From Prescottella equi (GTDB lineage: Bacteria; Actinomycetota; Actinomycetes; Mycobacteriales; Mycobacteriaceae), in contig NZ_JAIVAH010000020.1 in assembly GCF_020171745.1 (NCBI RefSeq), forward strand, positions 62,001 to 126,000: a stretch of 64,000 nucleotides of DNA. The letters are read 5' to 3'. Position 1 is the stretch's first letter. Each line of letters starts with the position of its first letter. Of the stretch, positions 34,653 through 42,354 are shown one piece after another. The translations under genes and the position numbers were made by a program. A model generated the notes under the pieces. The model was given only the letters and a program-made list of their open reading frames with translations, was not told where the DNA came from and made no database searches.

Positions 34653-36248
34653 CCCGAAGATGCTCCGCGAGATCTCCCGCCCCGCCGCCGACGCCGCGGA
34701 CCGCAGGAAGCTCTTGACGGCCGGATTGCCGAGAACCTGCTCCGCCATGCTCGGACCTTCCGGAGCAGGGGCCGGCGCCGGCGGCAGGTCGGGTAGATCC
34801 GGCAGCGGTGGCACGTCCAACGTCGGGTCGACGTTCGGCGCACCGGCCACCTTGGCCGTCAACAGCTCGTACGCCGACTCACGATCGACCGTCCCGCCGT
34901 ACTTCGGCTGCAGTGCGCTCGCGGCAGCGGCAGTACGGATCCCGTCGTCGCCGATCGTGTCCATGAGCGACCGCGGCGGCCGGATCCGGGTCCACGCGAC
35001 GGGCGTCGGCGCGCCCCTCTCCGACAGCACCGTCACGATCGCCTCGCCCGTCCCCAGGGACGTCAGCGCCTTCTCGAGGTCGTAGTGCTCGGTGGTCGGA
35101 TACGTGCGCACCGTCGTCCTGAGTGCCTTCTGGTCGTCCGGGGTGAAGGCCCGCAGCGCGTGCTGCACCCGGGCGCCGAGTTGGGAGAGCACGGCGTTGG
35201 GCACGTCCGTCGGCAGTTGCGTGCAGAAGAACACGCCGACGCCCTTCGACCGGATCAGCTTGACGGTCTGCTCCACCTGCGCCAGGAACGCCTTGGACGC
35301 GTCCGCGAAGAGCAGGTGGGCTTCGTCGAAGACGAACACGAGCTTGGGCTTGTCCAGGTCACCCGCCTCGGGCAGCGTCTGGAACAGGTCGGCAAGCACC
35401 CACATCAGGAACGTCGAGAACATCACCGGGCGCGCGGCCTGCGCGCCGAGTTCGAACAGGGTGACGACGCCGCGGCCGTCGTCGGCGACACGGAGCAGAT
35501 CCTCCGTCTCGAACTCGGGCTCACCGAAGAACGTGTCACCCCCGTCCGCCTCGAGGTTCACCAGAGCTCGCAGGATCACGCCGGCGGTCGCGGCCGATAC
35601 TCCCCCGATCCCCTTCAGATCGGCCTTGCCCTCGTCCGACGTCAGGTGCGCGATCACCGCCCGCAGGTCCTTGAGGTCCAACAGCGCGAGCCCGCGGGTG
35701 TCGGCCCAGTGGAAGATCAGCCCGAGTGTCGACTCCTGGGTCGCGTTCAGTCCGAGCACCTTGCCGAGCAGGATCGGGCCGAAGCTGGTGATCGTCGCGC
35801 GCACCGGGACGCCGATGCCCTCGGTTCCGAGTGAGACGAACTGCACCGGGTAGCCCGTCGGCGCCCAGCCCGGGTCGCCGGTCTCCCGAGCACGAGCCAC
35901 GATCTTGTCGTTCGCCGCACCGGGTACGGACAGCCCCGACAGATCACCCTTCACGTCGGCCATCACGACGGGAACACCCGCGGCCGAGAGCTGTTCGGCA
36001 ATGCCCTGGAGTGTCTTCGTCTTACCGGTACCGGTGGCCCCCGCAATGAGCCCGTGCCGGTTGACGGTGGCGAGCGGAATGCGCACGCGTGCGGACGGAT
36101 CCACGACGTCGTCGACGACGACCGTCCCCAGCTCCAGGGCCGCGCCGCCGGACGAGTACCCGGCCGCGATCTCGGCGGCGGCCTCGGCGGTTCTCGTCTT
36201 CTCCGCGGGCGCCTGCGCGTCACCGTCGGCACTCGGATCAACCGTCAT
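34629..36248 (-). CDS. HerA/VirB4-like ATPase (DUF853 family)
   Basis: This 539-residue P-loop ATPase has Walker A GATGTGKT (70-77), Walker [13 protein letters not shown] (about 304-315), an Arg-bearing [34 protein letters not shown] region, and a C-terminal Pro-rich linker followed by a basic GRRRRR end. DUF853 proteins form hexameric HerA-FtsK-type motors; their cellular job in Actinobacteria is not well defined. GAGGAGGA upstream supports ATG 36248. It diverges from orn over 83 nt. Confidence 0.85.
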   Translation of the reverse strand: MTVDPSADGDAQAPAEKTRTAEAAAEIAAGYSSGGAALELGTVVVDDVVDPSARVRIPLATVNRHGLIAGATGTGKTKTLQGIAEQLSAAGVPVVMADVKGDLSGLSVPGAANDKIVARARETGDPGWAPTGYPVQFVSLGTEGIGVPVRATITSFGPILLGKVLGLNATQESTLGLIFHWADTRGLALLDLKDLRAVIAHLTSDEGKADLKGIGGVSAATAGVILRALVNLEADGGDTFFGEPEFETEDLLRVADDGRGVVTLFELGAQAARPVMFSTFLMWVLADLFQTLPEAGDLDKPKLVFVFDEAHLLFADASKAFLAQVEQTVKLIRSKGVGVFFCTQLPTDVPNAVLSQLGARVQHALRAFTPDDQKALRTTVRTYPTTEHYDLEKALTSLGTGEAIVTVLSERGAPTPVAWTRIRPPRSLMDTIGDDGIRTAAAASALQPKYGGTVDRESAYELLTAKVAGAPNVDPTLDVPPLPDLPDLPPAPAPAPEGPSMAEQVLGNPAVKSFLRSAASAAGREISRSIFGTGRRRRR

Positions 36249-36331
36249 GGACGTCCTCCTCGAGCAGAAAGCGTGCGGGAAGTTCTCCACCGTGGACAAT
36301 ATCCCGACGGCGCCTGACTACTGTGTTTCTC

Positions 36332-36931
36332 GTGCAAGACAAATTGGTATGGATCGATTGTGAAATGACGGGGCTGCGGCTCGGTTCGGACAAGCTCATC
36401 GAGATCGCGGCCCTGGTGACCGACAGCGACCTCAACATCCTGGGCGAAGGCGTGGACATCGTGATCCACGCCGACGACGCGGCGCTGGCGGACATGCCCG
36501 ACGTCGTGACCCAGATGCACGCGAAGTCGGGCCTCACCGAAGAGGTGCGCGCCTCCACAGTGACGCTCGCCGAGGCCGAGCAGCTGGTGCTGGCGTACAT
36601 CCGCCAACACGTCCCCGTCGCGGGAACGGTGCCGCTCGCCGGCAATTCGATCGCGACCGACCGCGGCTTCATCGCCCGCGACATGCCCGAACTCGACTCC
36701 CACCTGCACTACCGCATGATCGACGTCAGCTCGATCAAGGAACTGTGCCGACGCTGGTACCCCCGGATCTACTTCGGCCAGCCCGAGAAGGGCCTGTCGC
36801 ACCGGGCGCTCGCGGACATCAAGGAGTCGATCCGAGAGCTGCAGTACTACCGACGCACGGCCTTCGTCGCCGATCCGGGTCCCTCGACCACCGAGATCGC
36901 GGCCGTCGTAGACGAGCTAGGGCCCGCCTGA
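36332..36931 (+). CDS. orn: Oligoribonuclease
   Basis: This 199-residue DEDDh 3'-5' exonuclease degrades 2-5-nt RNA to mononucleotides and hydrolyses pGpG. Catalytic residues are visible in WIDCEMTGL (Asp, Glu), [10 protein letters not shown] (Asp) and [11 protein letters not shown] (His, Asp). The size matches E. coli Orn. TACTGT lies 7 nt before GTG 36332, so the mRNA is probably leaderless. tRNA-His follows about 80 nt downstream, the same order as in related Actinobacteria. Confidence 0.95.
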   Translation: MQDKLVWIDCEMTGLRLGSDKLIEIAALVTDSDLNILGEGVDIVIHADDAALADMPDVVTQMHAKSGLTEEVRASTVTLAEAEQLVLAYIRQHVPVAGTVPLAGNSIATDRGFIARDMPELDSHLHYRMIDVSSIKELCRRWYPRIYFGQPEKGLSHRALADIKESIRELQYYRRTAFVADPGPSTTEIAAVVDELGPA

Positions 36932-37013
36932 CCAGGCGATTGGCCCTTTCCTCAACCGACAGGCTAGTATTCATCTCGCTGAAGCAACCGGCCCCGCCGG
37001 AAGCGACAGTGAT

Positions 37014-37087
37014 GGTGACTGTAGTTCAGTTGGTAGAGCACCAGGTTGTGATCCTGGCTGTCGCGGGTTCGAGTCCCGTCAGTCACC
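37014..37087 (+). tRNA. tRNA-His (GUG)
   Basis: A full cloverleaf is present: acceptor GTGACTG/CAGTCAC with the encoded extra 5' G opposite discriminator C, anticodon stem CCAGG/CCTGG with loop TTGTGAT (anticodon GTG at 37048-37050), and T arm CGGG-TTCGAGT-CCCG. CCA is not encoded. Confidence 0.97.
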
Positions 37088-37093
37088 CCGAAG

Positions 37094-37121
37094 AAAAGCC
37101 CCGGCATCCGCCGGGGCTTTT
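37094..37121 (+). terminator. Terminator after tRNA-His
   Basis: AAAAGCCCCGGC and GCCGGGGCTTTT form a perfect 12-bp stem with loop ATCC, 6 nt after the tRNA. It ends in a T run. Confidence 0.85.
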
Positions 37122-37201
37122 CTCGTTTCCGGACCTGATCCGCCTCTCGCCGGCCCGCCGCGCACCCTTCAGCGCCACCCACCCCTCCCCAGTTCTCACC
37201 T

Positions 37202-37269
37202 CTCGCGTTTTGCGCACTTGTCGCGGCCGGAAGGGCCCCAAACTTGACGACAAGTGCGCAAAACGCGAG
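37202..37269. repeat. 68-bp palindrome with 22-bp arms
   Basis: CTCGCGTTTTGCGCACTTGT plus CG (37202-37223) is matched perfectly by its complement at 37248-37269 around a 24-nt loop that contains a smaller GGCC/GGGCC hairpin. It lies in the 390-nt gap between tRNA-His and the small-peptide genes and encodes nothing. It resembles mobile palindromic units; apart from this and the tRNA terminator the gap shows no gene. Confidence 0.75.
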
Positions 37270-37477
37270 GTAGAACAAGAAAAGTGACCTAATTCACCTT
37301 TCGTTACCGGGCGGTAGGAACAAACCCTCCTGACCAGGAAAAACACACAAGTCCCACTCAGTGAGACCTCTTCTTAACCGTTTGTTCACCCGTTCTCTAC
37401 TGTGACGCACGACATCTTCTACGGACGACATGTCGTATGTCACTACTTCATCCCGACACCTCACAACAGGAGACGAA

Positions 37478-37606
37478 ATGTCCTCTCTCGACGCCGCTGG
37501 CAACCCCGACATCACCGCCATCAACGGCTTCGTCAAGCTCGCCGGCGGCCTCCTCGGTGGCCTGGGTGCCATCCTGACCGTCGTCACGATGCTCGGCATC
37601 GCCTGA
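37478..37606 (+). CDS. 42-residue Gly-rich hydrophobic peptide, candidate cell-wall pore peptide
   Basis: The ATG at 37478 follows CAGGAGACGAA (AGGAG, spacing 6). The 42-residue product starts MSSLDAAGNPDITAINGFVK and continues with a Gly/Leu/Val helix (LLGGLGAILTVVTMLGI). There is no signal peptide or Cys. It shares the opening (M-x-S-[LI]-D-A-A-G) and the GLLGGL core with the next gene, so the two are paralogues in tandem. Size, lack of a signal peptide, tandem arrangement and amphipathic character recall the PorA/PorH peptides that form cation channels in the mycolate outer membrane of Corynebacterium. A bacteriocin-like or toxin peptide is the alternative. No homology to a named family is claimed. 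Confidence 0.75.
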   Translation: MSSLDAAGNPDITAINGFVKLAGGLLGGLGAILTVVTMLGIA

Positions 37607-37656
37607 TTCAGGCAACCAAGCACTAACCGACTGAATCGGAAGAAAAGGGGATAGAC

Positions 37657-37788
37657 ATGGGCTCTATCGATGCGGCCGGAATGGGCCAGCTCGGAGCACT
37701 CTCTCAGTGGGCCGGCGTCGCAGCTGGTCTCCTGGGCGGTCTCGCGTCCGCCATCGGCCTCGCGTTCGCGCTGATGCCGAAGGGCTGA
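37657..37788 (+). CDS. 43-residue Gly-rich hydrophobic peptide, second of tandem pair
   Basis: The ATG at 37657, with AAGGGG 6-7 nt upstream, encodes MGSIDAAGMGQLGALSQWAG and a hydrophobic stretch (AAGLLGGLASAIGLAFAL) ending PKG. It lies 50 nt after its paralogue and before a strong terminator, so the two form a bicistronic unit. Both genes have the GC-rich third positions typical of expressed host genes. The N-terminal DAAG and central GLLGGL motifs are common to both. Two different small subunits made from one mRNA is the arrangement seen for hetero-oligomeric PorA-PorH channels; that parallel is inference. Confidence 0.75.
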   Translation: MGSIDAAGMGQLGALSQWAGVAAGLLGGLASAIGLAFALMPKG

Positions 37789-37807
37789 CAGCCACAGGCT
37801 TAACGGC

Positions 37808-37839
37808 AGCGGCCGGCACCCTCGAGGTGCCGGCCGCTT
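37808..37839 (+). terminator. Terminator after the small-peptide pair
   Basis: GCGGCCGGCACC and GGTGCCGGCCGC form a perfect 12-bp stem with loop CTCGA, followed by TTCTGT, 20 nt after the second peptide gene. Confidence 0.85.
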
Positions 37840-37860
37840 CTGTATGTGGTGGCAGACAAG

Positions 37861-37894
37861 CACGAAGCCCCCCGCCGCGGCGGGGGGCTTCGTG
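37861..37894 (-). terminator. Terminator of the minus-strand 75-aa gene
   Basis: CACGAAGCCCCCCGCC and its complement form a 16-bp stem with almost no loop (centre GC). It lies 9 nt beyond the stop of the minus-strand gene and may be bidirectional. Confidence 0.7.
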
Positions 37895-37902
37895 TCATAT
37901 CG

Positions 37903-38130
37903 CTAGTCGAACAGCGTGGGCGACTCGCCGTCGCCGTCAGCCGACTCGGGTGCCACGGCCGCGGAACCAGGCTCCGCCTTGCGCACCACGGTCAGCGAGG
38001 TCGTCCGTCGCGACAGCCGGTGGCCGTCGGCGTGTTCGAGGAGTGCCATGCCGTGCCGGACCTCGAGAACAGTCCACGGGCCCGCATTGCCCGCTGCCTG
38101 AACCAGGTCCCCGACTCCCACCGATTCCAC
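37903..38130 (-). CDS. Small SH3/KOW-like hypothetical protein (75 aa)
   Basis: The 75-residue product starts MESVGVGDLVQAAGNAGPWTVLEV, with a small beta-barrel-like pattern (GDLVQ, WTVLEVRHGMALLEHADGHRLSRRTTSLTVV) and an acidic disordered tail (APESADGDGESPTLFD). This resembles SH3/KOW-type small domains but no family is certain. AACGGGAGC before the ATG gives a weak ribosome-binding site. It lies 52 nt from the L,D-transpeptidase stop on the same strand. Confidence 0.6.
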   Translation of the reverse strand: MESVGVGDLVQAAGNAGPWTVLEVRHGMALLEHADGHRLSRRTTSLTVVRKAEPGSAAVAPESADGDGESPTLFD

Positions 38131-38182
38131 GTTCAGCTCCCGTTCCTTCGGACGATTCGGTCACATCCAGAGTAATCGGGAC

Positions 38183-39427
38183 TCATGCGTTCCCGGCGCG
38201 CCAGGTCTCCCACGGGACGTTCCAGTCGCCCAGGCCGTCGGTGCCGGACAGTGTCCCGCCCACGGTGTTCTCGACGATGACGATGTCGCCGCGCTTGGTG
38301 TTGTCGTAGATCCACTTCGCGTTCGACGGGCTCAGGTTCAGGCAACCGTGGCTCGTGTTGGTGTTGCCCTGTTCGCTCAGGGACCAGGGCGCCGAGTGGA
38401 AGAAGATGCCGCTGTAGGACATTCGCGTGGCCCAGTCGACGGGCGTGCGGTAACCATCCGCGGAGTTCACCGGCACGCCGTACGTGGACGAATCCATCAC
38501 GAGATGGTCGAACCGGTCGCCGATGATGTAGACGCCGTTGTCAGTGGGGGTGCTGTTCTTGCCCATCGACGTCGGCATCGTCTTGACGTCCTTGCCGGCC
38601 ACGTTCACCGTCACCTGCTTGGTGTCGTCGTCGGCGGTGATGACGACCGCGTCGCCGATCGTGAACGCGGAGTGGACATCCTCCTGGCCGAACATGCCCT
38701 TGCCGAGGTCGCGGCCGTAAACCTTGACGTCGACGGTCACCTTGGTCCCCGGCGCCCAGTAGTTCTGCGGGCGCCAGCGGACCTCGCGGTTGTTGAGCCA
38801 GTAGAACGCGCCCTCGACGGGCGGCACCGTGACGATCTCGATGGCCGCCTCGGCCGCCTTGCGATCGGGGATGTTCTCGTCGAACTGGACCGCGACGGGC
38901 TGGCCGATCCCGACGACGCTGCCGGCGCCCGGCATCACGTACGGCTTGGTGAGGTTGCCCGGCGCACTTGTCGTGAAGGTGAGGGTGGTCGACGACGAGC
39001 CGCCGAGCCCGTACGCGTCGGCCTGCAGCGTGTACTTGCGGTTGTAGCCGAGCGGTTCGGTGTTGGTCCAGGACAGTCCGTCCGGGGCGACCACACCAGC
39101 GACGGCGCGGCCATCGGGATTGCGCAGTTCGACGTCGACCAGTCGACCGTCGGCCACCCGCACGACGACCGGATCACCGGGCGAGAATCCCACGGCCCCG
39201 TCGGTGACGGTCGTGGTGACCACAGGCTTGATCAACGACAGGAGCGGATTCGAGTCGATGGGCGCGTCGGACGACGTCGATGCACCGGCCGGCCCTGTCG
39301 AGATGGTGCATCCGGTGACGAGCATCACCACCCCGAGCGCCGCAGCCAGCGCCGCGACGACCACCGGAACCTTCGAACGTCCAACTAGCCCGCCGCGCCG
39401 ACTCTCGACCCCGCGACCGATCTTCAT
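38183..39427 (-). CDS. Lipoprotein L,D-transpeptidase (LdtMt2/LdtB type)
   Basis: The 414-residue envelope enzyme makes 3-3 cross-links in peptidoglycan. It has a long N-terminal basic stretch, a hydrophobic helix and lipobox LVTGC (Cys40), two Ig-like domains (about residues 60-270), and a catalytic YkuD domain. The YkuD domain carries the His of [16 protein letters not shown] and the SHGCLNLS motif with nucleophile Cys362. This domain order matches LdtMt2 of mycobacteria, which confers beta-lactam tolerance. The ribosome-binding site is weak (GTGGGG). It is a single gene with its own upstream region of 270 nt before the tRNA genes. Confidence 0.93.
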   Translation of the reverse strand: MKIGRGVESRRGGLVGRSKVPVVVAALAAALGVVMLVTGCTISTGPAGASTSSDAPIDSNPLLSLIKPVVTTTVTDGAVGFSPGDPVVVRVADGRLVDVELRNPDGRAVAGVVAPDGLSWTNTEPLGYNRKYTLQADAYGLGGSSSTTLTFTTSAPGNLTKPYVMPGAGSVVGIGQPVAVQFDENIPDRKAAEAAIEIVTVPPVEGAFYWLNNREVRWRPQNYWAPGTKVTVDVKVYGRDLGKGMFGQEDVHSAFTIGDAVVITADDDTKQVTVNVAGKDVKTMPTSMGKNSTPTDNGVYIIGDRFDHLVMDSSTYGVPVNSADGYRTPVDWATRMSYSGIFFHSAPWSLSEQGNTNTSHGCLNLSPSNAKWIYDNTKRGDIVIVENTVGGTLSGTDGLGDWNVPWETWRAGNA

Positions 39428-39700
39428 GAAAACCCCACTTCACAACCACAACAGCCACGACACACCCGCCTGGCGTGCCCCGCCCACGCACCGGAACCGC
39501 TATCCGTCCGACGCCCGCGCCACTGCATGATGCCAGTCCCACGAGGCGCTCTCCGGCGACGTGCCGGAGGGTCGAGTAACGGTCGAATACCAATCGCTAC
39601 CTGCGCCGCAGCAGTTACAGTGGCACGGATTTGCTTTCGCTGGAAGCGGTCCGCTAATGTTCTCATCGCACCGAGCGAGGGACACCTCGCGACGAGCAAT

Positions 39701-39773
39701 GCGCCTATAGCTCAGTTGGTAGAGCAAGTGACTCTTAATCACTGGGTCCGGGGTTCGAGTCCCTGTGGGCGCA
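39701..39773 (+). tRNA. tRNA-Lys (CUU), first copy
   Basis: Acceptor GCGCCTA/TGGGCGC, anticodon stem AGTGA/TCACT with loop CTCTTAA (anticodon CTT), T arm CAGGG-type pairing around GTTCGAGTC. CCA is not encoded. Identical to the copy 113 nt downstream. Confidence 0.96.
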
Positions 39774-39813
39774 CGCTAGTTCACTAGCAGCCGGTTATCC
39801 GGCAAATGGGCAT

Positions 39814-39886
39814 GCGCCTATAGCTCAGTTGGTAGAGCAAGTGACTCTTAATCACTGGGTCCGGGGTTCGAGTCCCTGTGGGCGCA
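39814..39886 (+). tRNA. tRNA-Lys (CUU), second copy
   Basis: This sequence is identical to the copy at 39701 over the full 73 nt, with a 40-nt spacer between them. The exact duplication indicates a recent tandem event or gene conversion. Confidence 0.96.
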
Positions 39887-39890
39887 CCGA

Positions 39891-39923
39891 GAAGGCCCCC
39901 CGCACATCGTGCGGGGGGCCTTC
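39891..39923 (+). terminator. Terminator after the tRNA-Lys pair
   Basis: GAAGGCCCCCCGCAC and GTGCGGGGGGCCTTC form a perfect 15-bp stem with a 3-nt loop, 4 nt after the second tRNA. Confidence 0.85.
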
Positions 39924-39983
39924 GCCGTTTCCGGAGCACGTCGTGCGAGCACCGCACCGCACCGCACCACACCGAGCAACGAC

Positions 39984-40038
39984 GAACGGGACATCAGGTC
40001 ACACGATCCGTTGGAAGGTGTGTCCTGATGTCCCGTTC
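39984..40038. repeat. 55-bp palindrome between tRNA-Lys and DUF3618 gene
   Basis: GAACGGGACATCAGGTCACAC pairs with a downstream complement at 40018-40038 with a single mismatch; the loop is GATCCGTTGGAAG. It sits at a convergent junction and is likely the terminator of the minus-strand gene. The inner GTCACAC and loop GTTGGA are shared with the 51-bp elements at 24518 and 47457. Confidence 0.7.
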
Positions 40039-40058
40039 GGGGTCGGTGGCCGCTCGGG

Positions 40059-40280
40059 TCAGCGGAAGATCTTGCGCAGCACCAGGAGCCCGACGACGGC
40101 ACCGGCACCGATGAGCGCGGCCTTGACGGCGGGCTCGTTCAGCTTCGCGAGCACGTTGTGCTTGGTCGTCTCGACCAGCCGCTTCGGGTTGGCACGGACG
40201 GACAGCACGTCGAGTGTCTGCGCGAGCTGATTGCGGGCGTTCTCGATGTCCCGCTCGATGGCCTCGGTGTCCCTGGGCAC
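40059..40280 (-). CDS. DUF3618 family membrane protein (73 aa)
   Basis: The start is GTG 40280 with GGAGGAC upstream. The 73-residue product has the DUF3618 layout: an N-terminal RDTEAIERDIENARNQLAQTLDVL helix, RANPKRLVETTK, and a C-terminal membrane helix (AALIGAGAVVGLLVLRKIF). Such proteins occur in actinobacterial envelopes, often near phage-shock or stress genes; the function is unknown. It diverges from bcp. Confidence 0.82.
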   Translation of the reverse strand: MPRDTEAIERDIENARNQLAQTLDVLSVRANPKRLVETTKHNVLAKLNEPAVKAALIGAGAVVGLLVLRKIFR

Positions 40281-40423
40281 GTGTCCTCCAACTGGTTCGA
40301 ATGATGCGGCTGTCCGCTGCTGTGCCGGTGACGCTACCGGCACAGCTCGACACAACCGTAGAACAGACGGGCGTCCGCGGCGCAGACCGCACCCGTCGTA
40401 TCGCTTCGGTAGCCTCACTCGCT

Positions 40424-40894
40424 GTGACCGACAACAGGCTTGCCCCCGGAGACATCGCTCCCGAGTTCACCCTGCCCGACGCCGACGGCAACGAGGTATC
40501 GCTCGCCGACTACCGCGGCCGCAAGGTGATCGTGTACTTCTACCCGGCCGCGAGCACGCCGGGCTGCACCAAGCAGGCGTGCGACTTCCGCGACAGCCTC
40601 GCCGAGCTCAACGGCGCCGGCCTCGACGTCGTCGGCATCTCCCCCGACAAGCCCGCCAAGCTGGCGAAGTTCCGGGACAACGAGGGCCTGACGTTCCCGT
40701 TGCTCTCGGACCCGGAGAAGACGACGCTCACCGCGTGGGGCGCGTTCGGCGAGAAGAAGATGTACGGCAAGGTCGTCCAGGGCGTCATCCGCTCGACGTT
40801 CCTCGTCGACGAGGACGGCAAGATCGAGGTCGCGCAGTACAACGTGCGCGCCACGGGCCACGTCGCGAAGCTGCGCCGCGACCTGTCCGTCTGA
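40424..40894 (+). CDS. bcp: Thioredoxin-dependent thiol peroxidase (peroxiredoxin Q)
   Basis: The 156-residue peroxiredoxin has YFYPAASTPGCTKQACDFRD with peroxidatic Cys48 and resolving Cys53 (CX4C, typical of BCP/PrxQ). It also has VVGISPDKPAKLAKF and the C-terminal STFLVDEDGKIEV. It reduces hydroperoxides in the cytoplasm using thioredoxin. GTG 40424 is 8 nt after TAGCCT, so the mRNA is probably leaderless. Upstream in-frame sequence lacks coding character. Confidence 0.93.
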   Translation: MTDNRLAPGDIAPEFTLPDADGNEVSLADYRGRKVIVYFYPAASTPGCTKQACDFRDSLAELNGAGLDVVGISPDKPAKLAKFRDNEGLTFPLLSDPEKTTLTAWGAFGEKKMYGKVVQGVIRSTFLVDEDGKIEVAQYNVRATGHVAKLRRDLSV

Positions 40895-40906
40895 TCGCCC
40901 GGCCGA

Positions 40907-42274
40907 TCACTTTCCCCGTCCGCCGAGGCCCAGCAGGAACAGGGCCTCGGCGACGGCGAGGTTCTCGATCTCGGAGGGATCGACGCTCTCGTTCGGCGCA
41001 TGGATGAGCGCCTGCGGCTCCTCCACCCCCATGAGGACGATCTCTGCGTCGGGGAACTGCTCGGCGAGCACGTTGCACAGCGGGATCGTCCCGCCCTGCC
41101 CCGCCACCGCGAGCGGATGGCCGTACGCGGTCTCGAGCGCTGCCTGCAGGGCCGCGTAACCCGGTCCCGACGTCTGCGCCCGGAACGGCGCTCCCACAGC
41201 CTCGCGCTCCACACGCACGTGCGCGCCCCACGGCGCGGCACCCTCGAGATGGGCGACGAGCGCGTCCTGCGCCCGGTGGGGATCCATTCCGGGCGGCACA
41301 CGCAGATTCAGACGAGCCGACGCGCGCGGCTGGATCGCCGCGGCCGAGCCGACCACCGGCGGCGCGTCGATGCCGAGGATGGTGAGCGCGGGCCGCGCCC
41401 ACACGGCGTCGGCGACCGAGCCCGACCCGGTGAGCCGCACGCCGTCGAGCACGCCGGCGTCCTTGCGGAACTGCTGCTCCGGATACTGCGCGCCGTCCCA
41501 GTCCTGCGCGGTGTCGAGTCCGTCCACGACGGTGTTGCCACCGTGGTCGCGGAGCGTCGACAGCATCTGCACGAGGGCCGCGAGCGCGTCGGGCGCCGAT
41601 CCGCCGTACATGCCCGAGTGCAGTTCTCCCTCCAGGGTCTCCACGTGCACCACGACGTTCGCGATCCCGCGCAGGCTGGTGGTGACCGTCGGCTGGCCGA
41701 CCGCGACATTGCCGGTGTCGGCGATCACGACGACGTCGGCCTCGAACAGTTCGGGCCGGTCCCGCACCAGTTCCTCGAGGCCGCCCGTGCCCATCTCCTC
41801 CGAGCCTTCCGAGACGATGCGGATCCCGACCGGGAACGTGTCCCCCACCGACGCCAGCGCGCGCAGCGCCAGCAGGTGCATCACGACGTTGCCCTTGCAG
41901 TCGGCGGCTCCGCGTCCGTACCAGCGGCCGTCCCGCTCGGTGAGTTCGAACGGCGGTGAGTGCCACAGCGCCTCGTCGCCGGCGGGCTGGATGTCGTAGT
42001 GGCTGTAGAGCAGGACCGTCGGGGCGCCGTCCGGGCCCGGCTGGTGCCCGACGACGGCCTTCGACCCGTCCGACGTCTCCACCAGGCCGACGTGGCCGAT
42101 GCCGACCGCACGGAAGGCGTCGGCGACCCACTTCGCCGCCCCGGTGCACTGTTCCGGTGGCGCCTGGCGGGGATCGGCGATGGAACGGAAGCCGACGAGC
42201 GTCGCGAGTTCGTCGCGGGCCGTCGGCATGAGCTTCCCGACTCGGGACCGGATCTCGTCCGACTTCTCCACCAC
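40907..42274 (-). CDS. M20-family dipeptidase
   Basis: The zinc peptidase is about 455 residues with metal ligands visible in LLYSHYDIQPAG (His, Asp), GRGAADCKGN (Asp), SEGSEEMGTGG (Glu-Glu pair) and the C-terminal LMGVEEPQALIHAPNES (His). The dimerisation domain is inserted between. Length and the CKGN/HAPNE motifs point to the CNDP-like dipeptidase/ArgE-DapE group. Three consecutive GTG codons (42277, 42274, 42271) follow GGAGGT; the middle one has the best spacing. It runs convergent with bcp, 12 nt apart. Confidence 0.9.
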   Translation of the reverse strand: MVEKSDEIRSRVGKLMPTARDELATLVGFRSIADPRQAPPEQCTGAAKWVADAFRAVGIGHVGLVETSDGSKAVVGHQPGPDGAPTVLLYSHYDIQPAGDEALWHSPPFELTERDGRWYGRGAADCKGNVVMHLLALRALASVGDTFPVGIRIVSEGSEEMGTGGLEELVRDRPELFEADVVVIADTGNVAVGQPTVTTSLRGIANVVVHVETLEGELHSGMYGGSAPDALAALVQMLSTLRDHGGNTVVDGLDTAQDWDGAQYPEQQFRKDAGVLDGVRLTGSGSVADAVWARPALTILGIDAPPVVGSAAAIQPRASARLNLRVPPGMDPHRAQDALVAHLEGAAPWGAHVRVEREAVGAPFRAQTSGPGYAALQAALETAYGHPLAVAGQGGTIPLCNVLAEQFPDAEIVLMGVEEPQALIHAPNESVDPSEIENLAVAEALFLLGLGGRGK

Positions 42275-42354
42275 CACGGCACCTCCAGCGTTCTCGACGT
42301 GACGTCCCGAGCCTACGAGCCCGGGCGTGTGTACGTGAGGATCCGAGCGTTCCG

